Assembly: GCF_000202635.1 (NCBI RefSeq)
Contig: NC_015125.1
Span: 124,001-188,000, forward strand
DNA length: 64,000 nucleotides
Direction: 5' to 3'
Source of the DNA: Microbacterium testaceum StLB037
Lineage (GTDB): Bacteria; Actinomycetota; Actinomycetes; Actinomycetales; Microbacteriaceae
Positions 37,501-46,278 of the stretch are shown piece by piece. How positions within the stretch are numbered: the stretch's first letter is position 1; each line of letters begins with the position of its first letter. The notes under the pieces are model-generated. The model saw nothing but the letters and a program-made list of their open reading frames with translations. It had not been told where the DNA came from and searched no databases. The position numbers and the translations under genes are program-made.

Positions 37501-37871
37501 GTTTCCGCGCCGACACCGGCGAGCACGTCGCCCTGTACGACCACATCGGCGAGAAGTCGGGCGGCGAATCCCAGGAACTGATCGCCTTCATCGTCGGCGC
37601 GGCCCTGCGGTATCAGCTCGGGGATGCCGGAGCCGAACGGCCCCGGTACGCCCCGGTGTTCCTCGACGAGGCGCTCATCAAGGCCGACGCGCACTTCACC
37701 AAGCGCGCGATCGGTGCGTGGCGGGGGCTCGGTTTCCAGCTCGTCATCGGCGCGCCGAACGACAAGTACAGCGCGATCGAGCCGCACGTCGACGTCGAGT
37801 ACGACATCCTCAAGGACACGCGCGGGCGGTCGTGGGCGAAGGCGAAGGTGGGGGTGACGCCGGAGGCGTGA
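34518..37871 (+). CDS. jetC: JetC / MksB-like SMC ATPase
   Basis: The 1117-residue SMC-type ATPase starts [14 protein letters not shown]. Walker A is [10 protein letters not shown] near residue 55, the ABC signature is [13 protein letters not shown] and Walker B is [11 protein letters not shown] (Asp1050, Glu1051). Long coiled-coil arms flank a compact hinge-like region around [22 protein letters not shown]. It is the motor of a type I Wadjet or MksBEF-like complex. The expected jetD (DUF3322/DUF2220 nuclease) does not follow. The next gene is 93 nt away on the opposite strand and is an unrelated membrane protein. Confidence 0.92.
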   Translation: MTMLETLFGLIPAASRGQQWVAEDLQLINWGGYDGTHRVRFAPTATLLCGGSGSGKSTLMDAYVALMMPHTTPFNGASNGAVVGRPRGQEQRNILSYGRGKLDESRTDEGTKVRVLRGDGVDTWTAIAMTWADHDGARFTAVRAWYIPAAARTLDDAVKVRATVHGAFDLRSLESAAQNHLSDAAVRATGLDTLATDREFSARLHAVLGIGAAGAGTKAMSLLARIQAGQQITTVDDLYKRMVLEEPETLAVADAVVSHFDGLESTRTRMIEARQQVRALQPIRAMKTRIDEAAERLRLIDALGRFGDPESRASLWRAQRRVDLLGAVEDELRERTHATDALVRERQALADAAEAEREGLGDVLRAAGGDRLDAAQRELRGLERRLAGMQRDRERFEAALAVLSVEVSSAKQFDALVADARRTLADTDAKSAVRDAFVAASSRHTDLRQQLAALEAEHRRTQTRDDNIPPRLHEAREALAEAAGLTAAELPFVAELVDVRTEFEPWRGAFTLALGGFATTLLVDAAHLSAFRSAIDGVRLSERLRFEGVSTGLPERTGLDPATLPGRLEYRRSPFTGWLQDRLEQQFAFVCVDSAPELTGHRLALTISGQTSQGARGAHGGSTRQSILGFSSRVRLTELGEQIVTARRDLATAKAAVDEAAAALDAFDERRSAYEKIADLSWDQVDTASVQRELDRWNETIVEITAGNPRIAELQEQIDGTRARAARLREEIGGAKTEQQALAARWAEITDDVDSANERLERAEDAEMVLSADEAAYLDGLFVAPSGEDSSPSQRLARFDAALESASRLLLEEQRSAQETWGDQRDSLRRTLTAFTDRWPSPNLLADPDESLGDFERILADLEASGLHELEAEWRDSLLRLSGNDLTSLDSALTRALREIRERIAPINDIMQDLPFYDDEHRLQIVPRENQSEVRRRFRRELRDVRAAIDAAGSDEEREAVYGRMARLINRIRPTAPDFADLVDVRNHVRVSAERFRADTGEHVALYDHIGEKSGGESQELIAFIVGAALRYQLGDAGAERPRYAPVFLDEALIKADAHFTKRAIGAWRGLGFQLVIGAPNDKYSAIEPHVDVEYDILKDTRGRSWAKAKVGVTPEA

Positions 37872-37964
37872 GTGCGGCGCGGGAAGCCTGTCCGCGAGAG
37901 CTGAGCATCCGTCTCGACGCTCGCCGTGGCGGTGCCTCTCGGCATCCCTCGTCTCGGCTCATCC

Positions 37965-38850
37965 TCACATCGTGATGAGCGCTGCCAGTGAGAGCAGGTA
38001 GCCCACGAGCAGGGAGACCACCCACGCGGTGGCGGCCGCGAACCACCAGTTCTGTCGTTCTTCCCAGCCGCGACGGCGGGGGTCGTCGACGGGCATGCGG
38101 CGAAGGGCGCGCTGGGTGACGATGAGCGCGGGCGCCGCGAGGAGAAAGATGACGATCGTGGCGGCGAGCTGCAACAGCAGGCCGTTCTCACGCGGACCGA
38201 TCGCCACCGTCGCGCCGGCCGACGCCACCGCGTCGACGATATCGAGGGGGCCGCTCAGCGCGATGATGCCGACGGCGCCGAGGACGACGATCACGACGCG
38301 GACGATCGCTTCGGTGGGGGGTGGCGCGGGGGCCGGGCCAGCTGCGCCGGGGGTCAGGGCGGGAGTTATGCCCGCTTCGCCGGGGGTTGGCGCGGGGGTT
38401 GGCGCGGGGGCCGGGCCCGCTGCGCCGGGGGTCAGGGCGGGAGCTGTGCCCGCTTCGCCGGGGGTTGCGCGGGAGCCGTGCCCGCGGGCCGGGCCACGGC
38501 GCGGGGGCCGAGCCCGCGGGGCCGGGCCACGCCCGGGGCGCCGCACCGGCGCCCTCGCCCCTCGGCCTCGGGTCCGCGCCGGCGTGCTGACGGCTCCACA
38601 GCTCGCGCCGGAGGCGTCGGAGGGCGAGGGGCCACACGACGACGCCGGTGATCGCGGCGAGAATCCACGCGAGGACCTGGGTCGATGACATCCGGAATCC
38701 CCACGCCTCGGCGAGGAAGACGCCTCCGATCCACGCGAACAGCACCAACGGGATGCCGACGAAGACGGTGAGCAGAACGATGAGCAGCCGGGTACGGCCG
38801 GTCAGCCGTCGGGGGCGAGTCGCGCCGTCGGTGTCGGGGCGCGAGCTCAT
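37965..38850 (-). pseudogene. multi-pass membrane protein split by an apparent frameshift
   Basis: The N-terminal half reads from ATG 38850 (MSSRPDTDGATRPRR) through two membrane helices (LLIVLLTVFVGIPLVLFAWIGG and VLAWILAAITGVVVWPLAL). It then turns into Arg/Pro-rich nonsense to 38188. The C-terminal half lies in another frame (37965-38546): a natural Ala/Pro/Gly linker, then three helices ending SLLVGYLLSLAALITM. A one-base shift inside the GC-rich repetitive linker (about 38480-38580) would join them. This may be a real mutation, a phase-variable site or a sequencing error. The function is unknown. Confidence 0.6.
38323..38470 (-). repeat. 78-bp tandem duplication in the membrane protein linker
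   Basis: Two nearly identical copies begin at 38323 and 38401 with GGCGCGGGGGCCGGGCC. They encode APTPGEAG(T/I)TPALTPGAAGPAPAP-type repeats on the minus strand. The unit is a multiple of three, so the duplication itself keeps frame. The nearby apparent frameshift is separate. Confidence 0.75.
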
Positions 38851-38951
38851 AGGGAGATCGTAACCAGGGGCGTGCGGGGGTCTCGCCCGGGCAGCCAGCG
38901 TCGCACGGGAATCCGCCGCGCAGAGCGGGATCGCGGTGGTGCCGGAGCCCC

Positions 38952-39304
38952 GGTCGGTCCTCGACCTCGGTTGGGCCTGGACGGCGGTTGGGTCCGGGCC
39001 CGACCTCGGTAGGGGCCCGGACGGTGGTTGGGTCCGGACCTCGGTTGGGCCCGGCCTCGGTTGGACCCGGACGGCGGTTAGAGCCAGACCGCGGTTAGAC
39101 CCGGACCTTGCTTGGACCCGGACCGCGGTTAGACCCAGCCCTTGGTTGGACCCGGACCTTGCTTGGACCCAGACCTCAGTCGGTCCCGAGCCTCATTCCG
39201 TCCTGAGCTTGAGTCCGTCCCGAGCCTGCGTCATCCCGAGCCCGATTCCGTTCCGAGCCCCATTCCGTCTCGAATCTCCCCCCTCCCGAGCCTCCGTCCC
39301 GGAG
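38952..39304. repeat. degenerate 17-bp tandem repeat field (about 20 units)
   Basis: Units such as GGTTGGACCCGGACCTT repeat with a 17-bp (sometimes 16-bp) period across the whole gap between the membrane protein and the HNH gene. They drift to AGTCCGTCCCGAGCCTG and ATTCCGTTCCGAGCCCC toward the right. The period is not a multiple of three, so the field is not coding. It ends right at the stop of the DUF222-HNH gene. No spacers occur, so it is not a CRISPR. Confidence 0.85.
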
Positions 39305-41260
39305 CTAGAAGGGCGGCGGGCCCTCGGGGATCTCGGCTCCGAGCGGAGACGTCCACCGCATCTCGCCCGTGCCGGGGTCGCGGGATGGCTCCCACTGCGA
39401 CTCGTGACGCAGACGGTGGTGATGTCGGCATTCGGGCGCGAGGTTGTCGTCATCGGTCGCGCCTCCGTCGCGCCAGGCGGTGAGGTGATCGAGATCGCAA
39501 TCGCGGGCGGCGCGTCCGCAGCCGGGGAAGACACACGTCGGGGACGTCACACCCAGCCATCGACGCAACGCCGTCGGCACGCGGTACGTCGAACGGTCGA
39601 GGGCGAGGGGCACCCCCGTAAGCGGATGCGTGAGGACACGAACCCACGACCTCGCTTCGCCGGCGAGACGCCGGGCGGTGTCGAGGTCGATCGGGCCGTA
39701 CCCATCCAGCGTCGCGGGCTCGGTTCCGGCACCGAGGAGAGTCAGCGCGGGAACGGTGACGACGACGGTCGGCCGACGATCGGGACGCGCGGCGAACGAG
39801 GTCGACGGCGGTGTCTCGCGGGCGGGGCCGCCACGGGCGTCTCCGGGCGCGTCGGCATCATCGACTGAGAGAGGATCGGCGGCGGGCGGACCGCTCGCGG
39901 CGGGTGCGGCACCCGCGGCGGGTGGAGCACCACCGGTGGGCGGAGCGCCCGCGGCAGGCCGAGCACCCGTGCCGGGCGGAGCGCCCGCGGCAGACCGAGC
40001 ACCCTCGGCAGTCGCGACACCCTCCGCAGGCCGAGGGTGAGCAGCAGGCCGAGCGTGAGCAGCAGGCCGAGTGCCGGCGACGGCAGGAGCTCCCGCGGAG
40101 GTCGGCGCACGCGGCGTGATGAGAGCATCTCCGGCGGACAGCCCCGCGGATGTGGGCGCACCCGACGTGAGCAGATCCGCGACGGCGTCGGCGCGCAACT
40201 GTGCGAGTGTCCGCTCCTCGTCGGGCGCGACGCGCAGGTGGCGGGCGATCCGGTCCACGCACGTGAGAGCGGCGTGCGCGCGGTCGGCGGGAAGAAGAGC
40301 GGTCAGCGTCGCCATGCCATCGAGTTCGGGGGTGACCCATACTCCGCGGTCACGGGCCGCGCGGCGATGCCGGGCCTCGAGTGATTCGCTGTGCACACGC
40401 TCTCGAAGCGCACGGGCCGCGACCGAGAAGCGGGCGGGCGGAAGGCGAAGAGCGCGGTCGAGAGCGCCCTCGTCGAAAGCACGCCACGACTCATGCGCCT
40501 CTGGGGCCGATGGCGCCTCGTCGGAGGAGTTCGCGGACGGATCCGGAACGGACGTGACCCCCGCCAGGAGCCCCTCGGCGAGAACCTCGGACTGTTCGGC
40601 ATCCGGAACCGGGTCATCGCACCCGAGCGTCGATTCGGCGGGGGCCTCGTCGGGGAGCGACGTCGCCAACCGCGCCGCTTCGACCGCGTGACGCTCGGAG
40701 AGCAGCCCGTCCGAGAAGGCGGTCCAGACCTCGGGGCACCGGCTCTGCAGCATCTCGGCGTGCGCCGCCCGGGTGCGCACGGTCTGCTCCGACAGTCGAA
40801 GCCGCGTCGCGATCTCGGCGACGACGGCACGCTCCGCCATGTCGCGGCGGTCGCGACGCACGGCGGCGACCGAGCGTCGCCGCGAGTCGCTCCACTCGAC
40901 GTCGAGCGTCGGGTCGGGACCGACCCACGGAACCGGATCAGCCGCTGCCGCGCGCAGGAGCAGGGCGATCAGGCGGTATTCCGCGGCCGTGGCACGGTGG
41001 CGATCGCGCACCTGGTGGGTGAGCTGCTCGAGAAGCCCGGCAGGGCTGAGCTCTCCCTCGAAGCCCACCTCACCCGCGAGATCGACACTCCCGTTCTCGC
41101 CCGAGATCGGGTCGGAGAAAGGGCCGGGATCGGCGAGACCGTGTTCGATCGCCCACACCGAATCCGCCTCGGCGAGCAGGTCATCGTCGCTCGGCCACGG
41201 GACGCCCCACGACGACACGACCGAGGTCGGTCGGCCGTTCGCAGGTGCCGTGATGTCCAT
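39305..41260 (-). CDS. DUF222 / 13E12-family HNH endonuclease-like protein
   Basis: The 651-residue protein has a helical DUF222 region (about 80-390) and a long low-complexity linker rich in Ala-Gly-Pro repeats (about 385-470). The C-terminal HNH domain carries CVFPGCGRAARDCDLDHL and NLAPECRHHHRLRH, including the His and Asn metal and catalytic positions. This family is abundant in actinobacteria and of uncertain function, often treated as mobile or REP-associated HNH proteins. ATG 41260 is taken. The linker DNA (about 39890-40080, plus strand) is itself repetitive. Confidence 0.88.
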   Translation of the reverse strand: MDITAPANGRPTSVVSSWGVPWPSDDDLLAEADSVWAIEHGLADPGPFSDPISGENGSVDLAGEVGFEGELSPAGLLEQLTHQVRDRHRATAAEYRLIALLLRAAAADPVPWVGPDPTLDVEWSDSRRRSVAAVRRDRRDMAERAVVAEIATRLRLSEQTVRTRAAHAEMLQSRCPEVWTAFSDGLLSERHAVEAARLATSLPDEAPAESTLGCDDPVPDAEQSEVLAEGLLAGVTSVPDPSANSSDEAPSAPEAHESWRAFDEGALDRALRLPPARFSVAARALRERVHSESLEARHRRAARDRGVWVTPELDGMATLTALLPADRAHAALTCVDRIARHLRVAPDEERTLAQLRADAVADLLTSGAPTSAGLSAGDALITPRAPTSAGAPAVAGTRPAAHARPAAHPRPAEGVATAEGARSAAGAPPGTGARPAAGAPPTGGAPPAAGAAPAASGPPAADPLSVDDADAPGDARGGPARETPPSTSFAARPDRRPTVVVTVPALTLLGAGTEPATLDGYGPIDLDTARRLAGEARSWVRVLTHPLTGVPLALDRSTYRVPTALRRWLGVTSPTCVFPGCGRAARDCDLDHLTAWRDGGATDDDNLAPECRHHHRLRHESQWEPSRDPGTGEMRWTSPLGAEIPEGPPPF

Positions 41261-41519
41261 GATCCAACGCTAGCGAGGGGGTCCGACATCGGCCTGGGCT
41301 CGCTGATTCAGGCTGATGGGTGACGGAAACGGATGCCGTGGCAAACGGACACGCTCACCGGCACCCCGCGCACGACGCGGCTCCCCCGGCCAACGGATGC
41401 CACGACAAGCCGACGCACCCACCCTCCCGGCTACCGACCCCGCCGCAGCTTCCCCGACGCAGGCAACGCCGATCACCCTCACCAGCGCGGCATCCCTCCC
41501 GCGACCAAGGACCCCTCCC

Positions 41520-41525
41520 TATGCT
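41520..41525 (+). promoter_or_regulatory. -10 hexamer TATGCT, probable leaderless promoter
   Basis: TATGCT ends 6 nt before the ATG at 41532. No ribosome-binding site lies between them. This is the same arrangement as at 863, 1520, 3927 and 32342. Confidence 0.45.
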
Positions 41526-41531
41526 GACCCT

Positions 41532-41924
41532 ATGAAGCTCCTCCCCGCCGTCCTCCTCCGAGCGGGGATCCCCCTCGTGATCATGACCGCGATCGGCGTC
41601 GCGCTTCTGGTCCAGGGCAAGACCGCCGACGGCCGCGCCACGCTCGCCGTCGGCGTGATCGCGGCCGCCGTCTCGGGAGCTTCGGTGATCTACGGAATCG
41701 ATGCGTGGGGCATGCGGAAGCAGACCCTCGTGCACTTCGCGATCATGACCGTCACGGTGCTGCCCGCCCTCCTGCTGAGCGGGTGGTTCACGCTCGACAG
41801 CGTCTGGGGCTACGCGGGCGTGATCACGACGTTCCTGGGGGTCGGCATCCTGCTCTGGGCGTTCTTCTTCGTGCTGTTCACGAAGGTGCTGGCGCGCCGC
41901 AAAACGCCGCGCTCCTCCCTCTAG
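41532..41924 (+). CDS. DUF3021-like small membrane protein
   Basis: The 130-residue protein has four hydrophobic helices, beginning MKLLPAVLLRAGIPLVIMTAIG. VIYGIDAWGMRKQTLVHFAIMTVTVLPALLLSGWF is in the middle, and it ends in a basic tail. The layout resembles DUF3021 membrane proteins, which frequently accompany LytTR regulators, though none is present here. The function is unknown. Confidence 0.75.
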   Translation: MKLLPAVLLRAGIPLVIMTAIGVALLVQGKTADGRATLAVGVIAAAVSGASVIYGIDAWGMRKQTLVHFAIMTVTVLPALLLSGWFTLDSVWGYAGVITTFLGVGILLWAFFFVLFTKVLARRKTPRSSL

Positions 41925-41954
41925 CGGCGACGACGGCCCCGCCGCGGCCGCGCC

Positions 41955-42278
41955 TCACACCGGGACGAGAACATCGACTCCGGCAGGAGCAGAATCCTCC
42001 GGCTCGCTCGCACCGACGAACTCCCCCAGGGTCCGCTCCCCCACGCCCGGCTCAGCCGCCACACGCATCGCGAGCGACCGCACGAGCGTGACGACGCCGG
42101 CCATGACGACGGCGGAAGACGGGGAGAGCGCCCGGTCGATGGCATCCAGAATCCCGAGCAGGCGGACGTCGTGGCACCGCACGTCGTCGGCGCCGATCCA
42201 CTCGAGCAACTGGACGATGGTCCAATCGGCACCCAGTGGACTGAGAAAGGCGGATTCGGGAGATTCGAAACGGGTCAT
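41955..42278 (-). CDS. small hypothetical protein divergent from the MocR gene (107 aa)
   Basis: The frame begins MTRFESPESAFLSPLGADWTIVQLLEWIGADDVR and continues AIDRALSPSSAVVMAGVVTLVRSLAMRV to a Glu/Pro-rich end. The amino-acid composition is balanced, unlike the Arg-rich antisense frames of this DNA, and codons use G/C third positions. Its start lies 19 bp from the divergent MocR start, suggesting shared control. I do not recognise a family. Confidence 0.55.
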   Translation of the reverse strand: MTRFESPESAFLSPLGADWTIVQLLEWIGADDVRCHDVRLLGILDAIDRALSPSSAVVMAGVVTLVRSLAMRVAAEPGVGERTLGEFVGASEPEDSAPAGVDVLVPV

Positions 42279-42297
42279 TGGCCCACAATCGGGGGTT

Positions 42298-43746
42298 ATG
42301 ACCCTCGTCGACAGAGCCACTTCCGCCCTGGTGGACCAGCGCACGGCCATCGTCTCGGCCGAGCGCCTCGCAGCGCGACTCGGCCGCTGGGCGAGCACCG
42401 ACGCGACCCTCGCGGCGAGTCTGGCCGAGGCCATCGCCCGGCTGGTCCGCGACGGGGAGCTCCGCGGCGGCGATCGCCTCCCCTCGGAACGGACGCTCGC
42501 GGCCACCGTGGCGGTCTCGCGCGGCACGGTGGTCAGCGCGTACTCGCGGCTGTATGACGACGGCATCCTGGATCGCCGCCAGGGAAGCGGGACGCGCATT
42601 GCGGGGACCGTGCCCGCGGCCACGCGACAAGCCGCCGGTCGCGGCGAAGCGCTGTACGCCACCCTGCCCTCGAGCATCGATCTGCTGCGCGCGGTGCCGT
42701 CGATCTCGCCGCTCGCGGTCGACATCGTGCAGCGCCACCGTCCCGTGCTCGACGCCACCACCGTCGAGGCCGACCCCGCGGGACTCCCCGGACTGCGCGC
42801 CCTGATCGCCCAGACGATGACGGCCGACGGCACCCCGACGACCCCCGCGCAGGTCCTGGTCACCCACGGCGCGCAACAGGCGCTCAGCCTGCTCGTCGAC
42901 GAGATCGTGTCCCCCGGCGACACCGTCCTCACCGAGGAAGTGGCCTGGCCCGGACTCACGGATGCCGTGCGCCGCCGCGGCGGCCAGGTCCACGGCATCC
43001 GTCTCACTTCCGACGGGATCGACGTCGAGGCGCTCGAGAGGGCCATCGTCGTGCGTCGCCCCGTGCTCATCGCCCTGAACCCGCACAACCACAACCCGAC
43101 CGGGATGCAGACGAGTCCGGCGATCCGGCAACGGGTCGCGGACCTCGCCGCCGAGCACGGCGTGACGGTGGTCGAGGATCGCGTCCTCGCCCACGTCTCG
43201 TTCGACGGGATCACCCCGCCGTCGCTCGCGGCGCTGCGTCCCGACGCGCCGATAGTCGTCGTCGAGTCGCTGTCGAAGTGGGCGTGGGAGGGGCTGCGCG
43301 TCGGGTGGCTCCGGGCGGACCCGGTGCTCGTGCGACGCCTGCGGGGGCTCCGCCAGAGCACCGACCTGTCCACCAGCGTTCCCGCGCAGCTGCTCGCGCT
43401 CGACCTGCTCGCCGAAGCCCCCGCCCTGCGTCGCGACGTCGCCACGGTGCACCGCGAGGCCGCCATCGCCGCGGGTCGATTGCTGACGGTCCATCTCCCC
43501 GGCTGGCGCTGGCAGCCCCCGCGCGGGGGCCTCTGCATCTGGGCGCAGCTGCCCGCCGGCTCGGCGACCGCGTTCGCCCGCCACGCCGCGGGGTTCGGGG
43601 TGTCGGTGGCCGGGTCCGCGCAGTTCGCCTCGGACGTGGATGCCGATGACCACATCCGGATCCCGGTGACCGCGGTCGGCCAGGTGCTCGAGGCGGGGGT
43701 CGAACGCCTCGGGGAGGCGTGGCGGGAGTATGCCGGGAGCCGGTGA
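42298..43746 (+). CDS. MocR-type GntR regulator with aminotransferase-like domain
   Basis: The 482-residue protein has an N-terminal GntR winged helix (GELRGGDRLPSERTLAATVAVSRGTVVSAYSRLYDDGIL). A fold-type I PLP domain follows, containing NPHNHNPTG, VVEDRVLAHVSF and the Schiff-base lysine Lys327 in ESLSKWAWEGLRVGW. MocR proteins sense PLP or amino compounds (e.g. PdxR, GabR). The target is unknown, with the small divergent gene a candidate. CACAAT 8 nt before the ATG may be a weak -10 for a leaderless start. Confidence 0.92.
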   Translation: MTLVDRATSALVDQRTAIVSAERLAARLGRWASTDATLAASLAEAIARLVRDGELRGGDRLPSERTLAATVAVSRGTVVSAYSRLYDDGILDRRQGSGTRIAGTVPAATRQAAGRGEALYATLPSSIDLLRAVPSISPLAVDIVQRHRPVLDATTVEADPAGLPGLRALIAQTMTADGTPTTPAQVLVTHGAQQALSLLVDEIVSPGDTVLTEEVAWPGLTDAVRRRGGQVHGIRLTSDGIDVEALERAIVVRRPVLIALNPHNHNPTGMQTSPAIRQRVADLAAEHGVTVVEDRVLAHVSFDGITPPSLAALRPDAPIVVVESLSKWAWEGLRVGWLRADPVLVRRLRGLRQSTDLSTSVPAQLLALDLLAEAPALRRDVATVHREAAIAAGRLLTVHLPGWRWQPPRGGLCIWAQLPAGSATAFARHAAGFGVSVAGSAQFASDVDADDHIRIPVTAVGQVLEAGVERLGEAWREYAGSR

Positions 43747-43878
43747 CCCGGCCAGTGCGATGGGAAGGACAGCGCGCGCGAGCTCGGCGTCACAAACCGT
43801 TTGCCTGGGCGTTCCCTGAGAGGCTCTAATGTGATCGCTGAGGGCGACTTTTCGAGGCCCCGGGGGAGAACACATTTC

Positions 43879-46122
43879 ATGACGAGTTGGAAACGCTTCG
43901 CGGTGCGCGGGATCGCTCTCGGTTCCGCGGCGGCCCTCTTTCTGGCCCTGCCCGCGACAGCCGCGACCCCGGCCGAGCCCGCGCCCCCGCAAGCCATCCC
44001 TGCGTGGGGTTCCACGCAGGTCCTGGCCGCTCCGCTGCGGGACCTCGCGGCATCCGGGGTCGACCTCGACGCGTCCGAGGCGGTGCGCGCCGTCGCGGGC
44101 GTCGGCGTGAATGTCAGCGGCGGTCTCGAGGTCACCGACGGCAAGGTCACTGTGTCGGTGCGTTTCGCCGACGCCGCGGCTCAGAACGCCGCCGTCGACG
44201 CCGTCGCCACCCTCGGGACGGTCGTCGCGGTGACGCAGTCGCTCCCGACCATCGTCGTTCAGGCCTCACCGGCATCCTTCGCACCGCTGGCGGCCCTGCC
44301 CGGCGTGGTCTCGGTCACCCCGGCCCTGCGTCCCGCGACCTCCGCCCCGACGAACGCGGCGACGTCCACACGCACCGCCTCGACGACGGCCGACGCGGCG
44401 GCGTCCTGTCGCGAGATCCCCGCCGAGGCCGACCCGGTTCTGCGTTCCGACGCCGCACGGAAAGCCTTCGGTGTGGACGGGACGGGCATCACGGTCGGGG
44501 TCATCTCCGACTCCTTCGACACGGCAGCCGATGCCTCCACCACCCCGCAGGACGATGTGAACATCGGTTCTCTGCCCGGACCGGGCAACCCCTGCGGGTA
44601 CACGACTCCCGTGCGCGTGCTCGCCGACGCCGCCGCCCCGTCGACCGACGAGGGCCGCGCGATGCTGCAGAACGTGCACGCCATCGCCCCCGGGGCCACC
44701 CTGCTCTTCCATGCCGACGGCCCCACTCCCGCCGCGATGGCGGACGCGGTCCGCGCGCTCAAAGACGCGGGGGCCGACGTGATCGTCGACGACGTGCTCT
44801 TCGGATACGAGCCGATGTACCAGCGCGGCGTGCTCGCCTCCGCCGTGGCGGAGGTCGTCGGCGAGGGCGTCACGTACCTCAGCGCCGTCTTCAACTACGG
44901 TGCGATCGGGCGCAGCGGCCCGGCGGCGGGGCAGCAGACCGGCGCGTGGGAGTCGGACTCCTTCACGGGGATGCCGTGCCCGAAGGCCGTGATGGACACC
45001 CTGCCGCCGCAGACGACCGGGGTCGACTGCATGGACTTCGCCCCCGACGGCGACGCCAACGCGTTGCTCGAGGCGACGATCGTCGCCGGTCCGACCTTCC
45101 CGCTGTACACGCAGTGGTCGAACCCGGAGAACGGCATCGAGACGGGTGTCTTCGCCGTCGTGTTCGACGCGGAGGGGAACCACGTCAGCACGTTCGGTCT
45201 CGTCGATGAGAACACCGCGTTCTCGATGACGACCGTCTCGACCGGTGCCGCCAAGGGCGCGACCGTCACGGCCGACTACCGCATCGCGCTCGTACGCACG
45301 GTCGCCGGCGCCCCCGACATGCGCACGAAGCTCGTGTTCGCGCTCGACAGCGGGGGCGTGCTCGGTCTGCAGTACGGAAGCTGGCCCGCCGGAGTGACGG
45401 TGGGACCCGCCGCGTACGGTCACGCCGCCGACCCGTCCGCGATCGCCGTCGGCGCCTCGTCGGTGCTGACGCCCGAGAACCTCGAGCCGTACTCGAGCCC
45501 CGGACCGGCCACGTACCTGTTCGAGCCGGTGCGCACCGACGCCGTTCCCGCCGCGCGCTTGCCCGAGCCGCAGGTGATCTCCAAGCCCGACGTCGTCGCG
45601 GTGGACGCCGTGCGGACGTCGTTCTTCGTCCCGGACGGAAACCCCCCGGGGATCTTCCGGTTCAGTGGGACGTCGTCGGCCGCACCGAACGCCGCCGGCG
45701 TTGCGGCCCTGGCGGTGCAGCACGCCGGTAAGGGCACCTCGCCCGCGGTCATTCGCGCCGCACTGGTGGGCAGCGGTCGTCCGATCGATGGTCCGACCGG
45801 TTACACCGGTGTCGTCGATGAGAACCTCATCGGCAGCGGCCTCATCGACGCGGAGGCGACGCTGGCGGCTCTGCCCACCCCGACTCCGACGCCGACCCCG
45901 ACGCCCACGCCGACCCCCGAGCCCACCCCGACCCCGACGCCCGACCCGACGGGCTCACCGGAGCCGACATCGAGCGCCTCCCCCGGGCCGAATGCCACGG
46001 GGCAGCTGCCGCGGACCGGGAGCGACGGCACGTCGGCGCTGACGCTCGCGCTTCTCGGCGGAGGGGTTCTCGCGGCCGGGTTCCTCGTCGTGCTTCGACG
46101 TCGCACACGCGCCACACGCTGA
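43879..46122 (+). CDS. cell-wall-anchored subtilase-like serine protease (LPRTG)
   Basis: The 747-residue exported protein has a signal peptide (LFLALPATAA), an N-terminal pro-like region and an S8/S53-like peptidase domain. Asp211 lies in GVISDSFD, Asp257-Glu258 in STDEGRAMLQNVHAIAPGA and Ser599 in SGTSSAAP. A PT-rich spacer (about 665-705, from a Pro-Thr microsatellite) ends in the sortase motif LPRTG (710-714), a membrane helix and RRRTR. No HGT motif was found; a DEGR-HAIAPGA stretch is in its place, recalling sedolisins. It probably degrades surface or environmental protein. Confidence 0.88.
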   Translation: MTSWKRFAVRGIALGSAAALFLALPATAATPAEPAPPQAIPAWGSTQVLAAPLRDLAASGVDLDASEAVRAVAGVGVNVSGGLEVTDGKVTVSVRFADAAAQNAAVDAVATLGTVVAVTQSLPTIVVQASPASFAPLAALPGVVSVTPALRPATSAPTNAATSTRTASTTADAAASCREIPAEADPVLRSDAARKAFGVDGTGITVGVISDSFDTAADASTTPQDDVNIGSLPGPGNPCGYTTPVRVLADAAAPSTDEGRAMLQNVHAIAPGATLLFHADGPTPAAMADAVRALKDAGADVIVDDVLFGYEPMYQRGVLASAVAEVVGEGVTYLSAVFNYGAIGRSGPAAGQQTGAWESDSFTGMPCPKAVMDTLPPQTTGVDCMDFAPDGDANALLEATIVAGPTFPLYTQWSNPENGIETGVFAVVFDAEGNHVSTFGLVDENTAFSMTTVSTGAAKGATVTADYRIALVRTVAGAPDMRTKLVFALDSGGVLGLQYGSWPAGVTVGPAAYGHAADPSAIAVGASSVLTPENLEPYSSPGPATYLFEPVRTDAVPAARLPEPQVISKPDVVAVDAVRTSFFVPDGNPPGIFRFSGTSSAAPNAAGVAALAVQHAGKGTSPAVIRAALVGSGRPIDGPTGYTGVVDENLIGSGLIDAEATLAALPTPTPTPTPTPTPTPEPTPTPTPDPTGSPEPTSSASPGPNATGQLPRTGSDGTSALTLALLGGGVLAAGFLVVLRRRTRATR

Positions 46123-46126
46123 CCCC

Positions 46127-46159
46127 GGGGCGGGCGGAGCCTTCGGGCCCGTCCGCCCC
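46127..46159 (+). terminator. terminator hairpin after the LPRTG protease
   Basis: GGGGCGGGCGG (46127-46137) pairs with CCGTCCGCCCC (46149-46159), with one G-T pair, just past the stop. A CTCC-rich tail follows. There is no long T-run. Confidence 0.7.
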
Positions 46160-46239
46160 TCCTCTCCTGCACGAGCTGTACCCACGCGGCGCTCTCCACT
46201 GCTCGAAGAAAAGGTGACGGGAATGTCTGCACCCCTCCC

Positions 46240-46245
46240 TACGCT
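46240..46245 (+). promoter_or_regulatory. -10 hexamer TACGCT upstream of the antiporter gene
   Basis: TACGCT lies 33 nt before the ATG at 46279, leaving room for a short leader. That leader carries the ribosome-binding site GGAGGAAGG (46262-46270). No clear -35 is seen. Confidence 0.4.
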
Positions 46246-46278
46246 GTGTGCTGTGGGGCACGGAGGAAGGCGGTAGGC

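Noticed and set aside
38952..39304. Possible CRISPR array
   Set aside because: The repeats are contiguous 17-bp units with no spacers, and no cas genes are present. The same applies to the arrays at 30039, 52712 and 61000.
39305..41260. DUF222-HNH gene as part of a restriction or defence system with jetABC
   Set aside because: The gene is on the opposite strand, separated by a broken membrane gene and a repeat field, and this family is scattered in many copies in actinobacteria. Proximity alone is not enough.
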